From NCBI GenBank assembly GCA_013396995.1, contig VWZP01008283.1:562080-626079 (forward strand): DNA of 64,000 nucleotides, in the 5' to 3' direction. A model generated the notes under the pieces. It was not told where the DNA came from. It made no database searches and was given only the letters and a program-made list of their open reading frames with translations. Of this stretch, positions 12,990-24,947 are shown one piece after another (position 1 is the first letter of the stretch; the number at the start of each line of letters is the position of its first letter). This DNA comes from Dicaeum eximium. Taxonomy: Eukaryota; Chordata; Aves; Passeriformes; Dicaeidae. A program made the translations under genes and the position numbers.

Positions 12990-15900
12990 AGGGGCCCAGG
13001 GTTTCATCTGCCTCTCTCTGAGCACAGGCTCATCACTTCAGGCCCTCCCCATGGTGAGGAGCAAAGCCTGGTAAGAGGTGACTCCTCCCAGGTCAGCCTG
13101 CCCTGGACTTGGTGTCCCAGGGGTCCCTGTGGCTTCCCAGCTGGCACAGCCTGCTCCATGACCAGGGACAAGAAGCCGCCTCACTGCTGCCACAAGACCA
13201 GGAACTGCTCCCTCTCCCTCCTCCTTTCCTCTGGGCTCTGGGGAATTTCCATTTTTGCTCCCTAGATTAGGTTCAAGCCCTCAGGCCACACAGAACAACA
13301 GCAACGAGGCGAGCTGGTGTCGGGGAATGGGGGGAATGGCGTTCAGGGGACAAAGGAGATGTCCCCACCCTTGTTCTCCATGAAGATGGAAAGGTTAGGA
13401 GAGTCAGGTTCATCTCTGAGGACCCCAAGATTTCCACAAAATTACTAAGATTTTTAATCTCTTCACATGTGCTCAGCCAAGAAGGAGTTGCACACCTGGA
13501 AAAAGGATCTGGCTGCATATCAGGGGCATTTGCTGTGCCCACAACATTTTGGCAACACAAAGAGGGACTTTGGTGTGGCTGCACAAGACACCTTTGTGTG
13601 AATTCACAAGTTTTGAACATTCCTGGGCAAAACAAAAAAGGCCACGTCTTGTTTTAGGGGTGCAGAGACGCCACCCAGCCCAATAAATTTGCAGGTCTAG
13701 CACTGTTAAAAGTTGAAGATGCTTTTCCTTATGTTTTCCTCCTCTCCTGAAGGATCCACACAGGAGCTCGGGGTGCTGCCACTGAGCTCTGGGTGGCCAA
13801 GCTGTGACAGGCAGAGCCAGGACCAGGCATTTGTTGTGCCACAACACTGACCAGTGACTCTCCAGGGCTCAGGCTGGGAAGTTAAAGTGTCCTGGCCCGT
13901 GGCCAGAACAAATATTCCTCTTAGGCTCTCCAGACTGAGGCTACATGTCTGGAGAGTGGCTGCCTGCCCCGAGCCTGCTGGCCAGAGCAGAGGGCCAGTG
14001 GTCAAGGGGCACCTGGAGGTGACCACGCTGGCAAAACCCCAAGGCCCAGAGCAGAAATGTCCCCAGCACTGTGTTCCTGACTGAAGCACCCTTCAGTTCC
14101 CTTGTTCTGGCTGTCCCAGAACATTGTGTGTGTGTCAGGCAGGGCTCCCCAGCACACCCAGTTCAGCCAGGCTCTCACCACCTCCACCAGCCTTGCCCTG
14201 GGAAAATGCTGATGGGGGTGAGATCCTGGACCCTGGCCTAGACCATGAAATACAAGAAAAAGTCATTTTCTGCAGCAGTGATTGAGAGATTTTGCTTTTT
14301 TCTCTTTTATTGAGACCATCCAATAGATGCTCCTGCTGCAAGATGCTCTGGGATCTTCTTTGTAAAAGCCCACAGCAGTTCAACCTCTGTAAAGCCTTTA
14401 AAGCTCTCAGATCCTGGAATCCCTCCTAATTTAGCCATGAATTAGTGCTCCATCCTCGGAGAGGACAAATTCATGGCAAACCCATAGGGTTTGATTAGGT
14501 TTGATTAGGCCCAGATAAACCCCTGCCTGGTCAGGGTTAGAAAGTTGTTTGGATTTAGCAGAGAAGGTTCAGTATTGCTGCAAAGTGTTTTCAGTGGGAG
14601 AAAATTCCTGGTGCTGCCAGTGTTTGACTGCAAAAAGGGAAATGGCAGAGAAATGAGGAAGCTCCTGAGAATTAAGCAGCTGAACAGGATGAGATGTTTG
14701 CAGAGGGAGTGGAAGTGGGCTGAGGATGCAAATGCAAAGCACTGATTCAAAAAGGCCCAGGGCAGCCAGGTCCAAACAGCAGGCTGAGAAATGTCACCAG
14801 GGGAAAGAAAATCTCCTGCAGAAGGGCCATGGCATGTCCAGATGGCAGGCATGGGAGAGGTGGTGGGCACAAGTTGGATGTGAAAATCCACTTGGGCGTG
14901 TGGAAGACTTCTGAGGAGCAACTCACTGGAAGCTGCAGAAGGAGTTAACAGGAAGCAGAGCCCGCAGTGGAGAGCTGCAGAGCTCTGTGGTGGTGGTGGT
15001 GGATAAAATTAATTGTGCTGAATTGCACAGTGCTGAGGAGGTGGCAGCATCTCCTGTGAGCTGTCCCCGCCCTGCTGTTCTGCAGGGAGCTGGGCTGGAG
15101 CTGGGATGGGCTCCAAGGGGGAATGGAGCCCTCAAACAGCGAGTGATGGTTGTAAAAGACCTGCCCAAGACCCAGGACTGTGATCCAAGATCACCTGGAT
15201 GGAACAGGGGGGTTCCAGCCACCCAGACTCACCCTCCAGCACCCACCTGGAGGAGGCAGTGTGACGTGTGGAGGTTATAAAAGCGGGAAAATTTCCAAAG
15301 CAGGGACATTTTCTGGAGATTATCTAACTTACCCCACCTCCTTCTCACAAAATCCTGCAGCCACAAAAGCAGGGTGTGATTCAGAGCAGGTATCACATTG
15401 CTAATTTCTTCCCCCTGTCCCTTTCCCCGTGGCCTCTGCCAGCAATGGGGCACTGGCCCTTATGCAAACATGCATGAAAAAAATGCACAACACATCTCAA
15501 AATACATAAATATATATTTATATATGTAACAGGTTTCACAAGACACTTGAAAAGCAGTGTCACTGCTGTTACCAGGATATCTCCAGATATCCGTAGGAAA
15601 TTCCCCAGTGGGGACATCTTTGAATGACAGCCTGGGAAACACAAAAGAAGCCCTTTTCAGTGGTACTAAACCATGTCATTAAACCTCAGATTACCTGGGG
15701 TCAGTTGGTATCATGCATGGTAAACATTTGCTCTTACTGGAAAAGGATTTTTTATCCCTCTCTGCTTTTGTGAGCGCTTTATCTGCAGGGTAATGAGGGC
15801 ACTGAGTCTTTCTTTTGCCTTTTTTCCTACTAAATCGGGTTTCTTGCAGTCTTCAGAGTGATCTTCCTCCCACACAGGGTCGATGTCAAGTGTGTGTCCA

Positions 15901-16248
15901 CCAGTTTCACAATAATCCCATTAACTTGAAACTGGACTAAACCCACAAAGCCAGCCCTGGGCAAGGCTGGGACAGGAGGCATTTTGTGACTGGGTGGCTG
16001 AACCAAAATTTGGGAGGAAAACATGATTCCGGTCAAAGGAAGGTCAAAGCGAGTAGTTTGTGTTGATTTCTTTTAACCCTTGCCTATTTTGGTAAAACAA
16101 ATGAGCAGAGGTTTTTTGTTTGGAGTTTTTCTTTTTGGGGTTTTTTTTTTTTTTGGTAGCACTTTGTAATCAGAAAATAGGAAGGGGAATAATTCTATCT
16201 AATTCTATCTCCCAAAATGATGATGTTTTCTGGGAGCTGAGTTACTTA
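12990..16248. other. Intergenic, no gene recognised
   Basis: Contains a TATATA-rich patch at 15500-15530 and a T run at 16140-16156. No coding domain or RNA gene was recognised. Confidence 0.5.
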
Positions 16249-16250
16249 TA

Positions 16251-16385
16251 GAAATCACAGAATCATTTGGGTGGGAAGGGACCTTAAAGATCAACCAGTT
16301 CCACCCCTTGCCACAGGCAGGGACACCTCCCACTACCCCAGGTGGCTCCAAGCTCCATCCTACCTGGCCTTGGACACTTCCATCC
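16251..16385 (-). mobile_element. CR1 LINE fragment
   Basis: CACAGAATCATTTGGGTGGG and CAGGGACACCTCCCACTACC match the antisense CR1 3' end. Confidence 0.92.
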
Positions 16386-16389
16386 CTAT

Positions 16390-19300
16390 CTTCTCTATTC
16401 CTGCCCAAAACACCTCCACCCTCAACTAAACATCAGTCTCTGAGCAGCAGAGCAACACCTTGGTGGTAAATCTTAGTGTGGTGCTCGCCTGGAATGATTC
16501 ACCCTCCTTGGATGCCACCAGCTGGATCCATAGCCCTGGGCTGGGAATGTTCAGATTAATCCTTGCACCACCACTGACATGGTTTGGACCCAGACTGCTC
16601 CAAAGCAGCTCTTTTTTTTGGGGAGATGCCCATCTGGATGTGGCCACCTGAGCATCTTGAGTGCCTCAGGAGGGTCCACGGGGTCCTGGAGGGCCCATCT
16701 CTGTCTTGTGGGCTCATACTGGGGTCTTGTGCCAACATCTCTCCCAAAAAGGCTTTAATCACCCAAACCACCTGATGGGCCAAAGCAGGGGGGAGGAGAA
16801 CCCCCCAAAACACCACATGCCCCCAAAACACCAGGTGCCCCCATCAAGCAGGCGGCTGAAGGAGGAACCCAGAGGGGGCAGTGCTCTTCCTCCATCTACG
16901 GGCAACCAGGAGGAAGAGCAGCTGCTACAAATCCAAATTGGCAGCACATTTCAATCCAGCTGTGTTCTGGGCATGCTCAAAGAGTTGCCATAATTGGGAC
17001 AAAAAATGGGGAATATTTTGGTGATGAGGGGGATTGTTGGAACGTGCTGCTCTTGCTCCTGCCTTCGTGTTGCCTCACATCGCCAGCCAGACACTGAAAT
17101 GCAGAGAGGGGTTGCAACATCTGGGAAGCATTGCCTGGGAAGGGATGATGGATTTCGAGGAAATGACCTCATAAAGTTTGGATGAGGGTCAGGACAGTGG
17201 GGTATTAATCACCACATGGAATTGGCACCCTGGGACACGGGCGCTCACTGCTGCCCACGGCCCTGGCCCGAGGCCTCACCCTCACGTTGTTTAATCCAGG
17301 CCCACAATCCCAAAGATTCCGCTGCTGCTCCCCACACCTGGTGCATCCCCCAGGAACCCACCACAGAGGGGTCCCCGAGCCCAGACCACCCTGCTGGGGT
17401 CCATTTGCCTGAGGAGGAGCAGATGGGGAGGCACGAGCTGGGAAGGGCTTTTGAGACTTCCTTGGCGTCCCTCAGGGTCCCTCAGAGGCCGTGGCACAGC
17501 CGCCGTGTGCCAGAGGGGTTCGGGGCCAGCATGGGAGCGCAGATGGCCTTGGAAACACGGCCCTGGGAATGCTGACGCCGGTGACGGCGCAGTGACAGCG
17601 ACGCCCACCCACCTGCTGCCCCCAGGGAGTTATTTTTGGGTCCCAGCCCTGTGAGCTCATCCTCAGAGGATGCTGGAGGGTGAGGCATCGGAGTATCGGC
17701 ATCTTGCTGAGCACAGGCCTGCAGAAGCTATTTAGGGACGATTTGGGTCATTTAGCAACTCCCAGCTGGGCTGTCTCGACTCCTCTGCCCAAGGAGGACC
17801 AGCAGAGTGGGGATCCCCTGAGCACCTCCCCTTCTTGCAGCCTTTCTGCTCAGCCCTGCAGCGACAGGGTGACACCAAAGAGCTGGACACCCCTCAGGGG
17901 CTCCCAGCCTGCTTTGCAGTCCCATCCCAAGGGCTCATTTGGGACCAGATGGACTCGTTCCACAGGCCACGAGGGGCGTTGAGCCCGCGCCCTGTTTGCA
18001 AACAGGCTGTGCTGGCATCCACGTGGCGCCCTGTCCTGCTGCCAGGCTGCAAAACGCACTAAGCACGGAGCAGGAGCAGGGAAAGACCCCGTCCGGCTGG
18101 GGATGGTGGAGCTGCTGACTGGAGAGGTTAGGAACAACATCCCATCCTCCTGGCTCTCAGCAGAGAGGTTTGCAGGGAGTTTCAGGGCCCAGATGAATGG
18201 CTGATCAGGGAAACCTGAAACAAACTCGTTTCCAAAGCCCCACAACGAAGGGCACATACCAAGGTCCTTCCCAAAGTGGGTGACAAGCAGCCTCCACCTC
18301 CATCCATACACATCCATCCTTTCCCAATGGTGCCCAGCCAGTTCCCAAACCACTTGCCCCAGCTGAGGAAAAGGATGGCAGCAGGTTAAATGAGCATTAG
18401 GACTTCCCTTAGGGGAAGGGATGGAGCTGGAATAGCAGGTGGGAGACTGGATGATGAGCTGATGGTGACCAGGCTCTTCTCCTGTCATTAAAACCACAGA
18501 TCACAGGAGGAGAAACCACACAAGGGCGCCTTCAAAGTGAACAGAAAGCTTCCCCATTCCCTGGAATGCCCCACGGATGAAAATCAGGGCCCTGCCTGGA
18601 GTGGCTGTGAGTGCCACAATCCCAGCCTGGGGACAAGGACCCTGCTGCTGGCACATCCCCTTGGCACCAGCAGAGGACTCTGCTGCCGCAGGTTCAGCCC
18701 ACTCAGCTAAATTGTTCCTCCATTAAAAACCAGCCCAGGATGGATTTTGCACTGCTGGACGCTGGATCTTCCATGTAGCTCCCACCATCTCCCAAGGTCC
18801 CCCACAGGCTGAGATCCCAGCTGAAAACCCCTGACCCCTTTCTCTCCAAGTTCAAAGGCAGGAGCTCGGTGGTTTGAGGGCATCTCGAGGCTCCCCCAGG
18901 ATTTAAGGGGGGCTGGGAATGGGGTTGTGACACGGTGCCTTTGCACAGTGAGTGGCAGAGGAGAAGGGTCTGGTGGGAGAATCTCCTGCTCTCCCACCAG
19001 CAGCATCAAAGGGGGCTGCAGAACCCACCCAGTCAGGTGGGTGCTGCAAAAGTAGGAGCCTCCAGCACTGAGCTGAGACCTGGCAGCTCATCTCGTGAGT
19101 GAGGAGCCACAGCCAGCAGGATTTCAGCTGGCTGGGAGGATTTGTGGAATCGCTGTTCCTGTATAAATTCAGTTTTGGGGTTTTTTTGGCTGTTCTGAAT
19201 GCTTTTCTCTGCCCTTGGGAGATCAGGCAATAGGCATGAGAGTTCAATCCTTCTCCAAACCTGGGGCATGGAAAAGTGAGTTTGTGGGCATCTGTGTACT

Positions 19301-20800
19301 TATATACAACACATGCATGTGTGCACAATCCAGCTGCTCCCCAAAACACACCCCAAAGTGTTGGTGCCTAGCCAGGGCTTAAAACTGTAGGTATTTGAGG
19401 AGAAATAATTTTTTAAAAAAGGGATATTTTAAACTTTCATGTTTTCCTGAGCATTTCTTTGTCAGAGTCTGCAAATATTGATATTGAAGCTGTGAAAGTC
19501 TTCAAATAAACTCCTCACAAAGCTGGGTGATTGGCATGTTATTTCAAACACCCACTGGCTTGGCTTCTCCCTGAGCAACTGCTGCCTAGGCCCATCCATA
19601 TTGGGGGAATTTCTGCAATAATATTGGTTTGTGGGATTTGGGAATTGCCCCCGTGTTTGAACACAGCTTTGGCCTGCTGGGTGGCTTTGGGCCTCTCACC
19701 TTCCCTCACACATCATGGTGTGAGGGACATTCTCCCAGGCCACCTCAGGCTCCACGTTTCTCTGGTGTCTAAAACAAATTTTGAGCTGTTGGGTGACAAT
19801 TCCTTTAGCTCATTCTCCTTCACATCACAATTTCCCATGAAATTCCTAGCAGCTCAACAGTGTGGTGACTGTCCCTGGATCAAACTGGCCAACCAGACCA
19901 GAAACGACCTGGAGGGGCAGTCAGACTTGTTCCTCTGGATAATGCAGCCCCAAGGCAGAAAACCAGAAGAAAAATGGAGACAGGACTTGTAAAAAGAAGT
20001 GGTGCACCGAGTGTTTTACAGTAACAACATGGCCTGCTGCCTGCCCCTGTCCCATTAAGGGCCTATTTCCTAGGAAGGCAGGATCAGGAAGGAAAAGCTC
20101 TCCACTTGGATGCTGGGAAGGTCCAGCAGAAGTGTGCAGCTCTCCAGCCCATGTGACGTATTTGTTTCCTTGGCAGGAAACCATCAGTGCTCTTAACTTT
20201 CTCTTCCTGCTCCCTGTGCTAAGGGGTATTTAGGAAAAGTGGTTTGTAACCACTTGGCGTGGCTGGCTGGCTTTTTTCTGCTTGTTTCCCTGCACAACCT
20301 CTGTGCTCCCCACCACTGGTTGTTTTTCTTCCTTAATTCTCATTCTTGTGTTCGGGTGACTCAGCGCTGGTTATGAGCTGTGCAGAGTCATCGCAGTAAA
20401 GATTTGGGAATGATGCTCTAAATCCCACAAGTTCAACCTATTCATGTGAGCCCTTGGTCCCTGGGCATTGCCCCCAGAGAGAGAGAGAGACCCCAAAACC
20501 TGGGCTGAAAATCAAGAGGGGCTTTTCAGAGGGTCCACTTTGGGATATATAATTCAGCAATTCTGGAGCTCACAGCTATTTCTTTGGCTTTTATGCTTGT
20601 GAGACTTTGGCAGCTCTAAGGGCTATAAAGTTCTTGAAAAGAGTAAACAAAGCAAAGCTTTCTGCCCTGGTGCAGGGGACTATGAAGGGCTTCTGTCCCA
20701 CAGGGGGGTGACAAGTTACTGTGGCTGCCCCTTAAAGACATTGCTGGGACATCAAGTGTAAACTGATTTGAAAACAGCTCCAGGATGAAAAGTGAAGGGA
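16390..20800. other. Intergenic, no gene recognised
   Basis: The part at 17220-17660 is GC-richer with scattered CpG but has no coding family I recognise. A short (GA)n occurs at 20477-20490. Confidence 0.5.
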
Positions 20801-20802
20801 TT

Positions 20803-20945
20803 CATAGAACCAGAGAGTCATGGAATCACAGAAGGTTTGGGTTGGAAAGGACCTTAAAGATCATCTCACTCTAACCCCCCTGCCATGGGCAGGGACCCCT
20901 TGCACCAGCCCTGTCCAGCTTGGCCTTGAACACTTCAGGGATGCA
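20803..20945 (-). mobile_element. CR1 LINE fragment
   Basis: CATGGAATCACAGAAGGTTT, CCATGGGCAGGGACCCCTTG and TTGGCCTTGAACACTTCAGG are antisense CR1 phrases. Confidence 0.93.
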
Positions 20946-20949
20946 CAGA

Positions 20950-23030
20950 GCAGTGGGTTTCCATAAAATTACATTTGCAGACATCATCCATATCCCTTGG
21001 AAGCTCCTCTTTGAGCTGCCCAGATTATTCCCAAGCAGACTGCAAGGTGACTTGGCCACAGTTTGGAATTAACCCATCCATGGAGCTGAGTGTGTCCTGA
21101 GCCTTGTTTCACTGAGAGAGGAAGGCCCAGTGAAAGCCAGGCTGGGGACCAAGACAGATTGCAAACCAAATGAAAACTAAATTGAAACCAAATGTATTTT
21201 TCATGGGGACTGTGGTTAGGCTCAGGAAACCTTCTCCTGGTGTCTGCAGGGGAAGGTGAGGAGACTCTGAGAAACAGAGGTTTCCAACATCTTGGTTTGG
21301 TGGCTTCTAAGTGGCTGGGAGAACCAGAAAAGCAAAACAAGGTCCATGGGATGGGAGACTAATTATTTTGAGATTTGTGAATTAATTACTTAATCTAACA
21401 ATTTCTTCTAGTGTGCAGTAAGAGCAGCCTAGGAGAAGCTACCAAGACCATGGAGACACAAACAAAAAGGTTGGCTACTGAATTTGTCATGCTCCAAGGG
21501 GTTTTGTCCCCTGTGAAGCCCTGCCATGACCACAGAGCTGTCTCTGCACCTGGGTTTTGCCAGAACTGGTGGCACCAGCCCCACGAAAATCTTGAATCAA
21601 GAGTGGAGATTAAATTAATTGAATTAGATGGAGATCAAGATTCACAGAGGAGTGGACAGCTGTATCTCGAGCTTAAGATATTCCCATGGCATTCAACAAC
21701 CCAGTTTCTACCCCCGATACCCATCTTTGTACATACCAGAGGAGACAGCAGAGAAGTGCTTGTAGTAGAAATAAACTCATTTACTATCAGGAATCTGAGG
21801 TGTTTGCATGTTACAAAAATAAAAATGTAAAGTCACTGTCATAAAACTCACAATTTTTTTTTTCTCTCTAGTATAAGTTAGTGCTTTTACAAACAAAAAC
21901 AAAACAAAACAAAAAGTCTAGAGCTGGATTTCCAGCTGGTACATCTCCAACTGCTCTGCATCTGGCCAGTGGGATCACTTGGGGATGAGGATCACAGAGG
22001 GACACCCCTGATGGCACTGGCAGTGCTGCCCAGGGTGGTGGCTCCAAGCCAGCTCAGAGGGAGGTGGGATTTCCAAGCAGGACCTCAGGAGGAAACTTTG
22101 GGTATGTTTTTGTTGAATTATTCAGAGCACGTAAAGTGTCCACGCTGCTTTTTGGCAAGTGTGGGAGGCCGGGCAAGGCCTGGCCTGGAGTGATGTTTGT
22201 ACCAGCTCAGTGCCCTGGCTGAATTAATTTCTCCCAGCTGTTTGTCTCGCCCCAGTGACTCTGCCATGACCCTCACCATCAAGCCAAGCTCCCTTCACAA
22301 GAACAAAGGAATAAAGGTGCTGCCATGGTGCAAGTCCAGTCTTAACCCAATCCTATCCTAAACACGCTCCAGGGTGGGATGAACCACCCCACAAATCTGT
22401 CTTTGCCTCCTGTGGTTGTGACATTGTTGGTTGGGACAAAGACCCCCCCACACTGGGGTGGGACCACAGGAACCTCCCAGTTAGCCCTGAATGGTCCCAG
22501 TCACCCGTGACTGAACACAACTGGTGACATCGCCACGTGGCTTTGTCTCCACCAAAACACTGCACAGGAAGGAAGGATGGGAGAAACTTAGGAGTGGTCC
22601 AAGGTCTTGGCCTAAGCCAACATCAAATGTGTTTGCCTAGTCCTGAAATAGAGCTTTTACAAAATGTGACTCGTCCAGTGCTGCAGCCCAAGCAATTTTC
22701 ATTTTTGGGGGGAGGAATCAGCATCCTCCTGGCAGGGAGACCATGGACCTGGGCTCTCCAACCCAACAATTACAGGGAAAAACACCAAGAGCACCTTCTG
22801 GTGAAATGTTCTGTGGACATTTTTTACAAATCCGGGCAGAACGGGGTTAGGCTCAGCACCACTTGCATCTCCTCAACTCAGGGTTTAGTGCTGGCACATT
22901 TTGTCACCTCTGAGGGACAGCAACAGGGACGTGGCAGTGCTCAGCTGAAGGGATGAACGCTGATCTTTGCTGCTGGGCTGGAAACATGAGTCACCAGGAA
23001 GGGGGTTAAAAACAAGACAGGAAGAGCTCA
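20950..23030. other. Region 3' of P2RY2, no gene recognised
   Basis: Holds a (CAAAA)n stretch at 21893-21918. The longest open frames are short and without a known domain. Confidence 0.5.
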
Positions 23031-23038
23031 CCTTAAAT

Positions 23039-23044
23039 TTTAAT
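23039..23044 (-). other. P2RY2: Candidate P2RY2 polyadenylation signal (ATTAAA)
   Basis: The plus strand reads TTTAAT, which is ATTAAA on the minus strand, about 810 bases past the P2RY2 stop codon. I saw no AATAAA on the minus strand between the stop and here. ATTAAA is the commonest variant hexamer. The implied 3' UTR would be 23853 down to about 23020. No transcript evidence is available and other sites further left are possible. Confidence 0.25.
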
Positions 23045-23852
23045 GAGCTGGAGATGATTATTAAAGCCAGCAGCTGGAAGCTGCAGGTTCCTAAAAGCTT
23101 TTAAAGGGTGACTGCTGCTGTTGGGAAACACTAATGGGCTTTTTGGAAGATGTTGGCCCCACTGGAGTAACCTACAAGGGGGCCTGCTCGATGGTACCAG
23201 TAAACTCCAGTGGGCTGCTACCAGTGCACTCCAGTGGGATGGAATGTCCATCAGCACCCTGGTTAATGGGAAGCCAGCTCCCAGGACAGGAGCTGGGAAT
23301 CCCATCCCTGCTCTGCCAGCTTGAAGCTGGGAGAGCATTCCTCCAGGGATGCAAAGCTGCGGGAGACCCTTTCCCGCTGTGGGTGATACTTGTCCTTGAC
23401 ATTTGCATCAAGCTGTTCAGCAGAACTGCAGCTGACTCTCCTCATCCACCCAAAGCCTCTCCTGCCTTGCCAAGGCACAGAGAAACTCCAGCTCCCCCTG
23501 TGCCAGGCAATCTGCAGACGGAATTCTTTAGGGGGACCTTTTGCACACGCCATTTTTGCATCGGAAAATGACTCGAGGCGCTCAGGGCACGATTTTTTTT
23601 CCCAGATTTGGTCACCTCAGTGTTGATCAGAGGGGCAGGCTGGGATGCAGAGCCAGGGATCAGGGTTCACGTGTGCAACCACAGCTGCATCTTCCTGAAT
23701 AAAGTACAGTCAAACAAGCAGAGGAACGCGTTTCACACAGACCACGCTGGAGTGGTGCAAGCCCAGGCACCCCACACACCCAAAGCCTCGGGCCCCAGAG
23801 CACGCTGTCCTCCCTTCACAGCCAGGATAAACCCTTCTGCTGCGGAGCAGAG

Positions 23853-24926
23853 CTAGGATTTCAGATCCTTGGAGAGCGTGTCCGTGTCGCTGCTGGTTCC
23901 CAGCTGGCTGTTGGGCACCATGCCCAGCGCCACCTCGTTCTGAGGCTTCCACGCCGTCTTGCTGCCCGCAATCCTAAATCTTTGCCCCGCTAAGAAATAC
24001 AAAATGGGATCCAAGCAGCTGTTGGTGCTGGCGAGGGGACGCGTCACCTTGTAGACCAGATTGATGGCATTGAGGGTCTGGCAGCTCAGGTCCCAGCTCC
24101 GGAACGAGTAGTACAAGGTACGAGTGACGTGGAAGGGCAGAAAACAAACGATGAAGACCACCAGGACGATGATGATCATCTTCACCGACTTCTTTTTGGA
24201 GCGGGACAGGCGGGAGATGCCGCGGGTGGGCTGCAGCAGCCGCCGGGCCATCAGCCAGTAGCAGATGATGATGACGAGGAAAGGGATGCAGAAGAGCAGC
24301 ACCAGCATCACCGAGCTGTAAATGACAAACTGGCCGAAGAGGTCCTTGCTGGAGGTGTCGTGGCAGGTGATGGTGCCGCCCTTGACGCTGGTGGTGACGA
24401 AGAAGAGCACGGGGGACTGGCACAGCACGGTCACCGCCCACACGGCCACCGAGACCCTGCGCGCGTGGCGCACGTGGCCCCACTGCAGCGACTTGAGCGG
24501 GAAGCAGATGCCCAGGAACCTGTGGATGCTGATGCAGAGCAGGAAGAGGATGCTGCAGTAGAGGTTGGTGTAGAACAGGAAGCGGACGATCTTGCAGAGC
24601 CCCACGCTGAAGGGCCAGTTGTCCCCCATGGCGTAGTAGTACACCAGGAGGGGCAGGGAGACCACGTAGAGCGTGTCGGATATGGCCAGGTTGAACATGT
24701 AGGTGGTGGAGGCGTTCCAGGTCTTGATCCTGAAGATGAAGGCGTAGAGGGCCAGCAGGTTGAGGAAGAGCCCCACCACACACACGATGCCGTAGGAGAC
24801 GGGCAGCAGGACGTACTTGAAGTCCTCATCGAACACGCACTTGTAGGGGTTGTCATCTGTGCCACCCGCGTCCAAGGACCTGTTGGTGACCCTGGTCCAG
24901 GCTGGAGGAGTTGTGAGGTTCTCCAT
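23853..24926 (-). CDS. P2RY2: P2Y purinoceptor 2 (ATP/UTP receptor), complete coding exon
   Basis: Encodes a 357-residue class A GPCR of the plasma membrane that in this family senses extracellular ATP and UTP and couples mainly through Gq to phospholipase C. Seven hydrophobic segments lie near residues 38-63, 72-96, 108-132, 158-178, 202-226, 249-273 and 285-312. Visible marks are Cys111 and Cys188 (ECL disulfide), Cys30 and Cys282 (second P2Y disulfide), HRF at 135-137 in the DRY position, FLPFHVTRT in TM6 (His266, Arg269), KVTRPLAS in TM7 (Arg296), Arg115 in TM3, and DPILY at 306-310. These basic residues form the nucleotide site in P2Y2. N-glycosylation sequons are Asn3 and Asn15. The start at 24926 is chosen because a splice acceptor ends 4 bases upstream and the context GGCGATGG is good; an in-frame ATG at 24962 lies in the intron. 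The sequence resembles human P2RY2 far more than P2RY4. The tail is about 20 residues shorter than in human, and the RGD loop motif reads MGD. Confidence 0.96.
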   Translation of the reverse strand: MENLTTPPAWTRVTNRSLDAGGTDDNPYKCVFDEDFKYVLLPVSYGIVCVVGLFLNLLALYAFIFRIKTWNASTTYMFNLAISDTLYVVSLPLLVYYYAMGDNWPFSVGLCKIVRFLFYTNLYCSILFLLCISIHRFLGICFPLKSLQWGHVRHARRVSVAVWAVTVLCQSPVLFFVTTSVKGGTITCHDTSSKDLFGQFVIYSSVMLVLLFCIPFLVIIICYWLMARRLLQPTRGISRLSRSKKKSVKMIIIVLVVFIVCFLPFHVTRTLYYSFRSWDLSCQTLNAINLVYKVTRPLASTNSCLDPILYFLAGQRFRIAGSKTAWKPQNEVALGMVPNSQLGTSSDTDTLSKDLKS

Positions 24927-24930
24927 CGCC

Positions 24931-24947
24931 CTGGGGGGAAAGCAAAG
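24931..24947 (-). other. P2RY2: Splice acceptor of the P2RY2 coding exon
   Basis: Read on the minus strand, the segment is CTTTGCTTTCCCCCCAG, a pyrimidine tract followed by CAG. The exon begins at 24930 with GGCG and then the ATG. P2RY2 in other vertebrates has noncoding 5' exon(s) and a single coding exon, so an acceptor a few bases before the start is expected. It fixes the start codon choice. Confidence 0.85.

Noticed and set aside
17215..17660. GC-richer patch that could be a gene between P2RY2 and the left island
   Set aside because: No domain, no consistent frame and no paired splice sites that I could support.
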